A stretch of DNA of 64,000 nucleotides from NCBI RefSeq assembly GCF_947623445.1, contig NC_135245.1, positions 20,033,501 through 20,097,500 of the forward strand. The letters run 5' to 3'. Below, piece after piece: positions 38,319-49,019 of this stretch. The stretch is from Clavelina lepadiformis. Lineage: Eukaryota; Chordata; Ascidiacea; Aplousobranchia; Clavelinidae. The notes under the pieces were generated by a model. That model saw only the letters and a program-made list of their open reading frames with translations, searched no databases and was not told the DNA's origin. The position numbers and the translations under genes are program-made. Within the stretch, counting starts at the first letter, position 1, and every line of letters begins with the position of its first letter.

Positions 38319-41300
38319 ATGAAGCATTTTCTTGTCGTGTTGTTTGCCGTATTCGCGTCGACCTCGAAAGCGAGTGACGTTTTGGAATTTGATGATTCGA
38401 ATTTTGGAACAGAAATCACTAAATATGACCTAATTTTGGTTGAATTCTTTGCACCTTGGTAAGTAGGCTAAAACTGTTATGCTAAAATTTATGTTGTTAT
38501 GCTGAAGCTGCGTGTGGATGAAATACGAAATTAAGATCGGTCAGTGAAGTCTATTTATTCGTTATTAATTGGCGCACAGACAAAAATGTTCGGCGTGAAC
38601 GTTGATAAATCTCGTGCGTGCAGGTACCACACTTTCTACTGCGGCTAACAACCTAAAATGACAAGTGCAGGTGCAGAATTAGGTTCCAGTATACAAATGC
38701 ACAACCACAGAACGCCTTTGTATACTAGAACCCAGCTACTCAAATTGTGACGTCATCTGGTCGTGCACTTGTATGAGTTATAGGCAACATCATACCATCA
38801 CATTCCGTATTTTATCGTGCATAACAACCTGTTTTTAAACTGCGACGTATAGTTTTAGTTTAATAATTTTACAAAGAATTGTGAATTTGCCGCCGCACTA
38901 CTTGGCTCCAAAGAATAATAACAACTAATTAACACAAAGCACAAGTTTATTTCACAATTTGTTCTCGAAAGAAAATATTTTGGTGAAAATATATCACAGT
39001 CCAAAGTGTTGATGAGAGCTGTTTCGCAAAGAATTTGTATTTGATTTACATTATTAATTATTATTCTATACATTACAAGTAATTTAAAATCGGTAATACT
39101 GAGGGGGCTCTCTTCTAATGATTTACGCAGAAGTTTTGTCCAAGTTTTAGTTTTTGACATAAACAACATAAAGCCTTGTGGCACAATCGATCGTTAGAAA
39201 AATGGTCTGACAACTTGAACCTAATAGGCTAAAACAATTGTGCTTATTTTATTCCAAATTAGGCTCTTTACAGTTTATTTCCTATGTAAGTTTATTACCA
39301 GACACTGTTGTACCTAGAACTATGGTTTGAGTGGAATGTTGTGGTTCATGTTATTTGTGTGTCGCGGTTTTAAGATGAATTATTTCAGGTGTGGACATTG
39401 CAAGAAACTTGCCCCTGAATATGAAATCGCAGCCACGGCATTGAAAAGGGAAGACCCTCCAATTTCTCTGGCAAAGGTAACGAACCATGACTGCATGTTT
39501 AAGCCTTAGTAGTGCACTACCGAGTGCATGTGACTTTTGCGGGATTGGTCGTAATCTAATTTGCTTTGTGCTTCTGTACTCTTGGCCAATGGTTTAAACC
39601 TGTCCTCATTGAATTCAAATTGTGACCTTACAAAGGTTGATTGTACACGCAGTCGAAAAACTTGTGCCCAGCAAGATATCCGAGGCTACCCTAATTTAAA
39701 GATATATAGGTCAGGCCACTCGTCCAAATATCGGGGGCCAAGAAGAGCAGGTATTCTAGAATGTGCATGTTGTTAGGTTGATTGTGCATCCAGTCCTGAA
39801 CTTTGCAAAAATCTTAACATCTTGGGTTTTCCGAGTTTGAAAATTTTCCAGCGGGGCGAGGAGAGTAGCAATTATAAGGGACGAAGGACTGCAGGTGGAC
39901 GTAGAGCTCACCCTTCAAAAAATAATGCTTCAGTGTTTTGTTTCTTGGCCACATGAGCAAAGATTTAATTTTGCTTGCATTGGCAGCCACCGGTGAATTC
40001 ATCTGAATTCCAAAGCAAATTATGTCTCATAAATCAGACCAAATTTCTTAAAGACAGATGAAACTCTGTTACTTTACATGCTTTAAGTTTGTGGAAATGA
40101 AATTTCGTCGGGTGATTTTATAATTTTGGCCAATATTTTATGCTGTAATATTTTAACTTGAACCTAAACTGAAGTGTTATTTTATTTCATTTTTACTAGT
40201 CATTAGAATACATGGTGATGGGCTTAGCAGCAATTCTGTGTTTTGGTGTTAGGTTGACTGCACTGCTAATAGCGATACTTGCTCAAAATTTGGTGTTAGT
40301 GGTTATCCCACTTTGAAAATCTTTCGTGGTGGAGAATTTAACCAAGATTACAATGGCGGTCGGTCAGCAGGTATAGAAATATCAGTAGAAAATGGTAACG
40401 ATCATAGCTTAATTAGATCGTAATGTAGTTGGACTTAAACTTGTGAGTAACTTACAGATGGAATTATAAGCACGTTAAAAAAAATGAATGGACCTGCCTC
40501 CAGAGTATTAGATGATGCCGAAAAACTGAAGAAGTTCCTAGAAAATGCTGACCCAGTCATTATTGGTGGGTTTTCATTGCACTTCGCACCTGAATGTCGA
40601 TAATTGCCGGCACAAGGAGTTGAAATTGTAAATGTGGTGAATACTTTACAGGTTACTTTGAAGAGGGAAATGACGGTATAAAAGAATTTGAAAACATCGC
40701 AAGCGCTCTGCGTGAAGATTATAAATTCGGTCACACCAGCTTAGCTGATGCCCTTACCGAAGCAGGAACTAAGTAAGTGCTTAGATCGCCTTAGTTACCG
40801 CATCACAACACCCTCTGATGGACTTCTTTTGCCACAGTGTTGTGAAGCTTCATCGACCGAAGCGTCTTAAGAGCATTTTTGAAGACCAAGTATTAACTTT
40901 TGAAGGGAAACTAAACTTGAACAATCTCCGCAATTTCTTGAAGGATAACATGTAAGATTGTGATTGCTGGGTGATAACTGATAAGCGTTATGAGCGTGAG
41001 GGCATTGGTAACTAAATAACCTTATTTGCCTAAACCTATTATTAAACCTAAATAACTTAATATTTTATTTTATTACTTATCTTATTTGCAGCTTTGGTCT
41101 GTGCGGACACGCTGTATCTACTAACTTTGAAAAATTCAAACGTCCATTGGCAGTGGCCTTGGATGCAAATGTGGATTACGTCAAAAATCCAAAAGGTTCA
41201 AACTATTGGAGGAACAGGTTTGACATGATAACCCCAGCTCTGTTGTTTTAATTGAACTTTTACTTATAAAGGTCATCTTCCTGTTTTAGAGTCATGAAAG

Positions 41301-42346
41301 TCGGCAAAGACTTCGCAGACCAGATGAACTTTGCAATTGCAAATCCAGCAGACTTAGGTCAATTTCTCCCTGATTCTGGTCTCCCTGAGAATGATAAGAG
41401 CGCCAAGCCACAGAAGCCAGCAGTCGTAATCTACGGTTCAGACGACAGGAAATACATCATGCCTGATCTGTTCAGGTGAAATTTGATCTAGTTCTGGGGT
41501 CGGTATACCACCTACTTCCAATGCTTTACTGTTACTCTTCTTTCAGCCTCGATGGATTTAAGGAGTTTCTTGAGAAGTTTTTGAACGGAGAAATATCAGC
41601 GCACATTAAATCAGCGCCCATTCCCGAAGCCAACGATGATCCGGTCACCGTCGTTGTCGGAAAGACGTTCGATGAAATTGTAATGGATGAGAGCAAGGAC
41701 GTGCTCATTGAATTCTATGCCCCCTGGTGCGGTCATTGCAAATCTCTGGAGCCGAAATGGAACGAATTGGGAGAGAAGGTATTTGACATACTGTGAGTCT
41801 GTGACATCATATACACTGCTTTGTGCTCACGTTTTAATCGTTTTGTAAACGTCACAGATGAAAGACAATGAAGATGTTGTGATCGCCAAAATGGACGCGA
41901 CCGCCAACGAGACACCTAAGGAATATGCTGTGTCAGGTTACCCCACCATTTACTGGGCGCCGAAAGACAGCAAAAAGAATCCAAGGAAATACCAGGTTTG
42001 TTTAATGTTAAAATGAAAACTGCCACTTTCGAAGGTTTATTTTCCAAGTTAAATGTCATAACATAATTACCTAAGTTGTCCTTCCAATCTAAATATAGCT
42101 TTAGCTAAACCTAAAATAGCCAATATCAACTTGAACACTCATTCTCCTAGCAGCACATCTATGGCAACAGGCTGCGTGACATAGTTTCGGTGAAATTGCC
42201 AATCTGTAAAATACATTATTTCCCTACCAGGGTGCGAATAACTTCGTTATTTCAATTTCCTTTCTTTCCAGGGTGGACGCGAAGTTGCCGATCTGGTCAA
42301 GTTTCTGAAGGACAACGCCTCGTCCAAAATCAAGACCGAGCTCTAG
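38319..42346 (+). CDS. PDIA3: Protein disulfide isomerase A3 / ERp57-like
   Basis: ER thiol-disulfide oxidoreductase that forms and rearranges disulfides in secretory glycoproteins. Eleven exons, 481 aa with the third exon-3 copy: 38319-38458, 39389-39476, (39636-39750 | 39778-39895 | 40253-40370), 40458-40565, 40652-40772, 40838-40951, 41092-41217, 41290-41475, 41547-41778, 41858-41995, 42272-42346. Signal peptide [18 protein letters not shown]; two active sites WCGHCK (split by intron 1 in domain a; exon 9 in domain a'); ERp57 landmarks [52 protein letters not shown]-terminus KTEL, an ER-retrieval variant. Exon 3 exists in three phase-compatible versions, so three isoforms differing around the cis-Pro loop of domain a are predicted. 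AATAAA at 42536-42541. It may serve the disulfide-rich secreted proteins in this window, as a general folding enzyme. Confidence 0.93.
39636..39750 (+). CDS. PDIA3: PDI alternative exon 3, copy 1
   Basis: 115 bases, entering in phase 0 and leaving in phase 1 like copies 2 and 3. Encodes [20 protein letters not shown] followed by [18 protein letters not shown]. One codon shorter than the others. Keeps the VDC, the second Cys and GYP; more basic than copy 3. Flanked by AG and GT sites. Confidence 0.75.
39778..39895 (+). CDS. PDIA3: PDI alternative exon 3, copy 2
   Basis: 118 bases. Encodes [20 protein letters not shown] then [19 protein letters not shown]. Only 27 bases separate it from copy 1, too short for a normal intron, so copies 1 and 2 cannot be spliced together. 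Reading frame intact. Confidence 0.75.
40253..40370 (+). CDS. PDIA3: PDI alternative exon 3, copy 3 (canonical)
   Basis: 118 bases. Encodes [20 protein letters not shown] then [19 protein letters not shown], closest to vertebrate ERp57 ([20 protein letters not shown]). The default exon by homology. Confidence 0.9.
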
Positions 42347-42535
42347 TACAATCCCGTCGATTACATGCCTGTGCAGTACTTAGAAGCACTTCTTCATCGG
42401 TTGTACACATTATTATGTCATAGAAAAGTACTATGACCGCAAAATATGCCGCTGTGTAGTTCTGTGTCCTTTGTGTTTTGGTCTTGGATGAAATATTTCA
42501 ACAGTGTGCTATAAAAGAAATTCCACAAAGTGTCA

Positions 42536-42541
42536 AATAAA
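42536..42541 (+). terminator. Poly(A) signal of PDI
   Basis: AATAAA 190 bases after the PDI stop codon. Confidence 0.65.
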
Positions 42542-42794
42542 ATTCAAGTTAAAAAAGTTTTTTTTTTCTCCGTTGACGTCTCGCGAACAAGGTCGAACAG
42601 GAAATTTTATGTATCTTTTTATTTACTCTCCGGCCGAAGTGAATTTGATAAGATATTAACAACGGTTAATGCGGCACCCAGACTAAGTTGACGCTCAATG
42701 TACCAGAGGTCTTTGGTGACCTGCATTCTGCTTTTCTTGCGAGATACTTTGCTGATAAAGTTTGGCTGCGTAAAAGCGAACAACAACAACTTTG

Positions 42795-42905
42795 CAAAAA
42801 TGGCGCAGTGGGAAAATCGCAGGACGACAATAGACAGGTTGTGAGTTCAAACCAGCGCGCCCACAACTGCTAACCCTCTCCAAGAGGATTAAATGCCGCA
42901 AAGAG
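42795..42905 (+). mobile_element. tRNA-derived SINE-like sequence
   Basis: A-box-like TGGCGCAGTGG at 42801 and B-box-like GAGTTCAAACC at 42843, spaced as in a tRNA but without a foldable full cloverleaf. Confidence 0.45.
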
Positions 42906-42984
42906 GCCGGTCGATTAATCGAGTTAATCACCATTTATTCAAACATTTTTTTTCCAGATTTAATTGCAGATGCATGTACTTGGT

Positions 42985-43345
42985 CATATTTGCTACACCA
43001 CATCGTTTACATGAGTTATTTCGTAGCTCGTGTGACTCGACTCTGCACTCGGTTTGATTGGTTCCCGGTTCGATTCCCGGCCTGCCCGTCGCTCTTTCGT
43101 GAAGCAGCGTAAGCAGCCTGGTCCACGATCACATGTATAAAGTAAACAGTCTTGATCACAATCTCTGGAACTGAGGCGCCTGCCAGATCAGGGACACAGG
43201 CCATGGAGTAAAGTAGTGGCGAGCGGTCAAATTCAGACCTTCTCTTCCAAAGCATAAAAATTTGAAAATTGAAGCGAAGTGAAAACATATTTTTAACACG
43301 ATCGTATAAGCTTAGCTTTCTCACATCAAGACATAATCTGTGTAT
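42985..43345 (+). mobile_element. Dispersed tRNA-like repeat, copy 1
   Basis: Starts GGTCATATTTGCTACACCAC, carries TAGCTCGTGTGACTCG (A-box-like) and CGGTTCGATTCCCGG (B-box-like). The same order is found in the copy at 43976. Likely a tRNA-derived SINE. Confidence 0.5.
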
Positions 43346-43399
43346 TTGTTGCATACATACCTTTAACGTTATGATTTATCTTGCTACAGCGTTTGTCAA

Positions 43400-43480
43400 C
43401 GTCTTCATGGCTCAGGAGGAGCGCGTCTGAATCTAGATCAAAAGTTGTCGTGTTCAAATCACGTTGGAGTCATTTATCCT
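43400..43480 (+). mobile_element. tRNA-derived fragment
   Basis: TGGCTCAGGAGG at 43408 and GTGTTCAAATCAC at 43450 resemble A and B boxes. No complete tRNA. Confidence 0.4.
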
Positions 43481-43975
43481 TTTATGTTGGTGTTATGATA
43501 CTGTTGAACGGATTCAGGTCAATTCAATTTCTGGACAGTCGAGGAAGATACTTCTAGAGCAATTAAGCTCAGGATGACCCAACCAACATCTTTGGAATGA
43601 ACAATCCTTGGTTTCATCGTAGGTTGGTAAATTTCCAGAGTTGAATCGACCGTGAGCTGAAATGAATGTTACCCTGAAGAACAAAGGGTTATACGCAGAG
43701 CAGGAGCAAGGCATACTTCACAGAAATGGTGTCGTCTTCCATCATTGATATCGGTGCAAAGGTTCTGGCTTTGATTCCTCACAAACTTCAACTTCTTTTT
43801 TTAAACTGATGTGATGATGGTATCTGTGCTAACAAATGTCGTTCAGGCCAGACGCGTTGTAGCTTGCGACGTTTACAACAGAAATCGGAGCAAAAGTTAC
43901 CGAGTTCAGGTCTCTGTGCAGTCATATGACCTGTGTCTTACATCTTTTTCAAAATTTAACTGATGTATCATCGTT

Positions 43976-44335
43976 GGTTATATTTGTTACACCACATCCT
44001 ATACGTGTGCAACTTCATAGCTCGTGTGCTTGGACACTGCACTCGGTGCTAGAGGTTCCGGGTTCGATCCCCGGCCATGGAGCAAAAGGGCAGTCCATGA
44101 ACGTAGACAACTGGTCCAATGACCGAAAACCACCAAACAGGTGGTAGAACCGACGGGGAAAAATGATAATTCGGAATACGCACTGGCAGCAGCATTTTTT
44201 TTTATTTGGATAATTTTGAAAGATATATATTTGAAATTCAATGCAAAGTGAATCCCGGTGAATAGCCACTTTGGATAAAATTTGCTTGCTGACCTGGAGG
44301 TATCGGGTGCGATTCCTAGCCAGTGCAGCAGATGC
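43976..44335 (+). mobile_element. Dispersed tRNA-like repeat, copy 2
   Basis: GTTATATTTGTTACACCACA, then TAGCTCGTGTGCTTGG and GGGTTCGATCCCCGG, colinear with copy 1 ~1 kb upstream but diverged. Not a functional tRNA gene. Confidence 0.5.
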
Positions 44336-44776
44336 GGTACAAACATTTATGGCGCCATTTAACAAAATATCCCACCCGTCCTCCTAGGCGACCTTGGTCT
44401 GAATGTCGCTGAACTGCTTGGGTTAGCATGACTATGCTTCCTTTCTTAAACAAGACCAAGACAGATCCTGCCAGTTTCTATTGATATGGCCGCGAGCTTA
44501 ATTCAAGACGTCAGCTTAAATTATCACGCCTGTAGGCTACCTGTCTCTGAACCTATCTTGACTGCCGACACTGCTTTTTCTCCTCGATCTATTTTATGTC
44601 TATGCATCAGCCCTCCAAGCCCGATAAAAAAGTACAAGTTGTTGACTGCCTAAACTCTAAAGCCTCAGCTGGATCATAGAAAACTTACAACCGCTCCAAG
44701 CTGCCATCGATAGCAAGACAACTGCACATTAACATCTATAAAAGAGGAGTAGGCGAAGCATCGAGAAAACAAACGA

Positions 44777-45540
44777 ATGCCTGAGCACGGCAAGAAACCC
44801 GCAAAGGTGTCACGTTGTTTTGCAAATAACTACTGGGATGAAACCGAATATAAATCGAACACTGGCGATTTAAAAGCTATCTCTCTGAGCCTTAAAAAGC
44901 AAAATACTGTATTTGCGTCTCTCAGACAGATCATCAAAAAGGTGCCGGGCAATACATTAAAATTTTCCACTGATGCACGAGCTTGGAAATTGCCAACTCT
45001 CGAGGAGCTGAAAAATGGCATCAACATCTTTTGAAAAAGCTCCTGGTTTGGATAAAATTCCGATACATCTCCTGAAATGGGTCAAAAACGTCGTTAGCCT
45101 TTACTGGGTCCTGTGTTAGAGCACCGAAGCATGAGAGACGCCGAGATCGTATCAAATAAAACAATGCTAAAGGTGATTGTATAACAACTGTAGAGATTTC
45201 TCTTTGCTCAGTGTTGTTGGCCAAGTTATTGCCAGAGTACACAGTTTGCGTGTTTATGAATCCAAGCAAACTGTTTTTATCCCGAATCACAAGGCGGCAA
45301 AATAGAAACAGCATGTCATCAATTGACCGACTAACCCAGAAAATATCGACAACAACGGCGGTCCATCGTACTCATCAGATCATAAATTGACGGCGCGGAA
45401 GTTGGTGAACAACTAAAGGATCTTTTCAGAGAACTTTGCCTTGATCAATGGCCTTCAGAAACTGATTAATGATTTTGCAAACGAATGCGGGAGGTTCAAT
45501 GGTTATCAGCACCGATACTCAGCATCTGCCACGAAATCGT
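44777..45540 (+). mobile_element. LINE relic (reverse transcriptase fragments)
   Basis: Broken non-LTR retrotransposon. LPTLEELKNG (near 44990) and, in another frame, FEKAPGLDKIPIHLLKWVK (45030-45090) match the start of the LINE RT domain (KAPGPDGIP-type block). Further on, ALINGLQKLINDFANECG (~45440-45490) matches the RT region before the catalytic block. Frames are interrupted by stops and shifts; no FADD-type motif was seen, so this is an old fragment. Clade undetermined. Confidence 0.55.
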
Positions 45541-45787
45541 AATGAAAGCAAACAATTTATAATTTTGGACTAACTTGCGCAATCTGCTAGGGTAATCCCG
45601 GTTTAAAATTTCACCAATAGCCCACTGGCATCTGTCTTACAAACTTATCGTAAGGCAATACTGAAACGTCCCAACATTTTTATGGAACTTGCAAAATTTA
45701 AGTATGTTCGGGTCCTCAACATTGGATCGAAGCAGAACTTGAACCCCCGAATGCACAATTTACAGCGGAAATAGTCAGTAAAAAGCT

Positions 45788-45793
45788 TTTATT
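45788..45793 (-). terminator. Poly(A) signal of RPLP2
   Basis: AATAAA on the minus strand, 16 bases after the stop codon, implying a very short 3' UTR as is common for ribosomal protein genes. Confidence 0.55.
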
Positions 45794-45808
45794 ATTTCAG
45801 AGAGGTTT

Positions 45809-46851
45809 CTAATCAAAGAGTCCGAAGCCCATGTCGTCATCCGACTCATCTTCTGATTCCTCCTTCTTCTCTTCTTTCTTTTCTGCTCAAAATAAATTCT
45901 TGCTGAAATCAGAGTCTTAGTTCACGAAATAAGAGGTAATACATGGACCTCGTGTTAACTTTGGATTGAACGAAATTGAAATCTCCATAAATTATGAGTT
46001 ATTGTTCTAATTACAAGGCCTGCATTATTCTGGCAAGAACTGGCCGATACAATTTAGTTGCTATTATCAGCAACTTGTAATCTTCACTTTGTGTTTTATC
46101 CAACTGGCATCGAATAAAATAACAAAATGAAGAAAGACTTTCTCTCCCTCTCAGTAAATGCAGCAAATGCTTGAAGCACATTCGCTGGGTAAGAATCGGA
46201 GAGGTTTGTTAACATAGACAACACATTTACCTTCGGCAGCCGGTGCAGCATCTCCGCCACCACCAGATGTCGCTGCAACAGCACCCCCAGATGGCACACT
46301 GGCAAGTTTTTCTGAACCTACAACATAAAAATAGTGTATTAAATTATTTGAATGTGCAATTAAATGAAAATCCAAACCAGACCATTTAGGACATCGACAT
46401 CTATGTAAAATATATTCTTTGTCCATGCCTCAGGTCAAAGTGAAGAAAACATCACAAAACCATATCAGTCGAAAGATGGTGAAAATTTATCATCATCGGC
46501 ATGAATAATATAAGGTGTTTATTATGGCGTAACATAGACATCTTAACTTAAACTAGTTATCGGTTATTTTTACACAACAACTTACAATTTGGGGTTTATA
46601 ATAAAATTTGATAGAACAAAATGGCCAAATACAATCACAAATTGAATAAAAACAGTTTCATCTGAAAGTTGCAACAAACCTGCAGCAATGACTTCATTGA
46701 TGTCTTTCCCTTTCAACTCCGACATGACTTTGTCGAGCTTTTCATCGTCGCAGTCAATGCCGACACTGCCAAGGATAGCTTTGATGTCAGCCTCAGAAGG
46801 ATCGGAGTTTCCACCGAGAGTGGCGAGCACATACGCAGCTACGTAACGCAT
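45809..46851 (-). CDS. RPLP2: 60S acidic ribosomal protein P2
   Basis: Stalk protein of the large ribosomal subunit, binding elongation factors through its acidic C-tail. Coding exons 46851-46680, 46317-46231 and 45885-45809; 111 aa (110 aa if the second AG of the GAGCAG acceptor is used). Starts MRYVAAYVLATLGGN and has the conserved SVGIDCDDEKLDKVMSELKG helix region, an Ala/Gly hinge, and the invariant end SDDDMGFGLFD. The ATG follows an acceptor (TTTCAG|A) directly, so the 5' UTR is spliced on, in cis or from a spliced leader. Two box C/D snoRNAs lie on the same strand, one in the second coding intron and one upstream of the ATG exon. Ribosomal protein introns are common snoRNA hosts. Confidence 0.95.
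46424..46503 (-). ncRNA. Box C/D snoRNA, copy A, in an RPLP2 intron
   Basis: Minus-strand RNA with terminal stem CAUGCC/GGCAUG, C box AUGAUGA, D' box CUGA, C'-like GUGAUGU, and D box CUGA. The guide before D' contains ACCATCTTTCG, complementary to the conserved 28S segment CGAAAGATGGT. The guide before D contains TTCTTCACTTTGAC, complementary to the conserved 28S segment GTCAAAGTGAAGAA. By the D+5 rule both predict 2'-O-methylation of an A, at sites served elsewhere by U32/U51-type and U36/snR47-type snoRNAs (from memory). No other gene overlaps it. Confidence 0.82.
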
Positions 46852-46923
46852 TCTGAAATAAAGTGTCAAATTAAAGCATTTTGTTTTAACTAATCCATTC
46901 TAACTGGTTATAAGCTTGCCAAC

Positions 46924-47001
46924 AATGCCTCAGTTCAAAGTGAAGAAAAACATCACTAACAATCAGTCGAAAGATGGTGAAGTTTGATCATCATCGACAT
47001 G
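46924..47001 (-). ncRNA. Box C/D snoRNA, copy B, 5' of the RPLP2 ATG exon
   Basis: Clear paralogue of copy A: C box AUGAUGA, the same D' guide (ACCATCTTTCG then ACTGA), C'-like GUGAUGU, D guide TTCTTCACTTTGA and CUGA, with a weaker terminal stem (CAUGUC/GGCAUU). It lies upstream of the first coding exon, so it sits in a 5' UTR intron or an outron. One base next to the D box differs from copy A. Confidence 0.75.
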
Positions 47002-47352
47002 TTGACAATATTTTTGCATGTTAGTTGCGCTTTCTACAACTTCATTGGCGGAAAGTGGCACAAAAACCACATTTACCGTGCAAATATTGAAAAACACAAT
47101 TGAGATTAGTAACGTACTAAACTTATGACCATGGGTACAGATTGATCAGTATTGAGAATTGAAATGCCACATTTTTTTGATTTAACCGAGTTTCCATTCA
47201 GTCTTCAAAACTTTTCTGTACATTGCAGCTTTAAAGAAATTTTTTTTTCAACAGAAAGGAGTTGTTTGTATTAGAAAGATTGGCATATTTACGTTCACTG
47301 CAATATAAAAGTGGCAAAGTTTTTATCACTTTGCTATAGCCTCTATCTAAAC

Positions 47353-47588
47353 CAGTGGTTTTCAACCTTTTTCATTCAGCGACCCATTTTGCAACCCCAT
47401 AGAATCAGACGACCCCCTTCCAAAAATTTCCAGCTAAACATATGTAATGTTGTTGTGCATTCACAAAAGCAAAATATAAACGAGTGAATGATAGTGCTGT
47501 TAAACAAAATTCATGTATTAACTTTCTACTCATTGAAAGCTCTCCTGACCCCTAAAAAAGGCTAATGACCCCAGGTTGAAAACCACTG
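47353..47588. mobile_element. hAT-like MITE with 8-bp target duplication
   Basis: 236 bp with perfect 16-bp terminal inverted repeats, CAGTGGTTTTCAACCT ... AGGTTGAAAACCACTG, flanked by the direct repeat ATCTAAAC (47345-47352 and 47589-47596). Eight-base duplications and this TIR type are hAT hallmarks. Non-coding and non-autonomous. The intact duplication suggests it is fairly young. Confidence 0.88.
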
Positions 47589-47599
47589 ATCTAAACCCA

Positions 47600-48719
47600 T
47601 AGTGAATAGTGTGACAGCTGCACACCAGATTAGATAATTTGCTACAGGCGTGAGAGATTTATTGCGCTTGTAATGGCAAACTGTTTCATGTTTTGCGTGG
47701 AGGATTTCTCATACAAAAAACAGCAAACTTCTCGATCTGGTCAGCACGTGCAAGGTTCGTCAACTTGCACGCCGAACATTTTTCATCTTCACGCCATTTA
47801 ATAATAAATAAACAAAGAATTGAGGCTTCAGTGCACGCCAAAATTTGTCTCTTTGCACAAGTTCTCATTGAAATACTTGAAGCAAAGTGACTATTTCCCC
47901 GGTGTCTGTTTACTGAAGTCGCTCAATTACAATAGTGAATGGGTATATTACTCTCATTTTAGACGAGGGAATAAAGCATCAAGGTGGTGTAGTGGTTAAC
48001 CATGGTGCTCATACGCTAAAAATCTTGGGTTTCATTTTTTTAATGTTTGACTTTTTTTTGTAAAAGATAGTTTGGGGAGGGATTTGTTTCAAATAAACTT
48101 TAACTTTGAGGAAAAGATGTAATTTTAAGTTGAAAAAAGCGTTTATTTAGCAATTGCGTAACCGGCTAACCGTTTATTGAAGTAGCTTTTCCAAAAATCG
48201 GTAACCGGAAAAATAGACGCTGCCTAGGCCTACTTAAAGACTGTTGTATTTTTCAGTTGGGTGCTAGGCTAGCTTACTGTTAAATTTTCCACTAAAATAC
48301 ACTTGAAAGAATAATTTAACAAGATCTACAAAATGGTGGAACTAAAAATTCTGCGCAATACGGCTTCACTTGTTTACGCTATATTAATTGGGTAGCAGCC
48401 AACTTCACAAAGTCAGTTAGACAAGCTTTTTCAAAATCAGGCCTATCGTTTCAATAAAATACAGTTAGTTTGTCATACAAACGCAAAACTTAACAGAATA
48501 AAACATAATTTATTAATTGTAATATCAACCAAAACATACTTTTAAGTCTTCTGACACGAAACGTACAACCACGTCGAGAATATTTTCGAAAGAACTTTTC
48601 ATCGAACGTGGTCGCCTAATGAAAGAATTTATCCGCTTGATGCGCAAGTGATTTTTGAAGAGCCCTAGTTTCCAAACAGATTTCTATTTTAATACATTGT
48701 TCCACACTAAGCTATGTTA
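47600..48719. other. Intergenic; no gene seen
   Basis: AT-rich. A short tRNA-like stretch at ~47984-48035 (GGTGGTGTAGTGGTTAACC ... CTTGGGTTTCAT) may be a SINE fragment. Otherwise nothing recognisable. Confidence 0.4.
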
Positions 48720-48727
48720 GCCTAAAG

Positions 48728-49010
48728 TAGTGTTTCTTAACCTTTTTTGGATCACGAACCCCTAAAATATTTTTTGAAAAGCTATGGACTCCTTTGCAAG
48801 AAACACATTGCAAATGTCGAAATTAGATTTTAATCAACATAGTGATGTTCGAAACACTTGCACGCACGTACAACAGCTAAGCCCAGAGCGAAACTTTTTT
48901 CAATAATAATTTTAGAATTTTTAGCCACATTCCGGAGACCCGGTTTCGCTGTCTGCTGGTCGTTTCTCAGACCCCTCGGGGATTCATGGACCCCAGGTTA
49001 AGAACCCCTG
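48728..49010. mobile_element. Second hAT-like MITE
   Basis: ~283 bp, ends TAGTGTTTCTTAACC and GGTTAAGAACCCCTG (imperfect inverted repeats), flanked by GCCTAAAG and GTCTAAAG (7 of 8 bases match). Internal CGAACCCCTAAAA/GACCCCTCGGGG patches as in other hAT MITEs. More decayed than the element at 47353. Confidence 0.75.
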
Positions 49011-49019
49011 GTCTAAAGA

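Noticed and set aside
43022-43082. tRNA genes at 43022, 43408, 44018, 47984 and 62600 (minus)
   Set aside because: A- and B-box-like motifs are present but acceptor stems do not pair and no terminators follow. Better seen as tRNA-derived repeats.
45021-45314. Minus-strand 97-codon frame
   Set aside because: Antisense shadow of the LINE relic, whose plus-strand reverse transcriptase motifs are recognisable.
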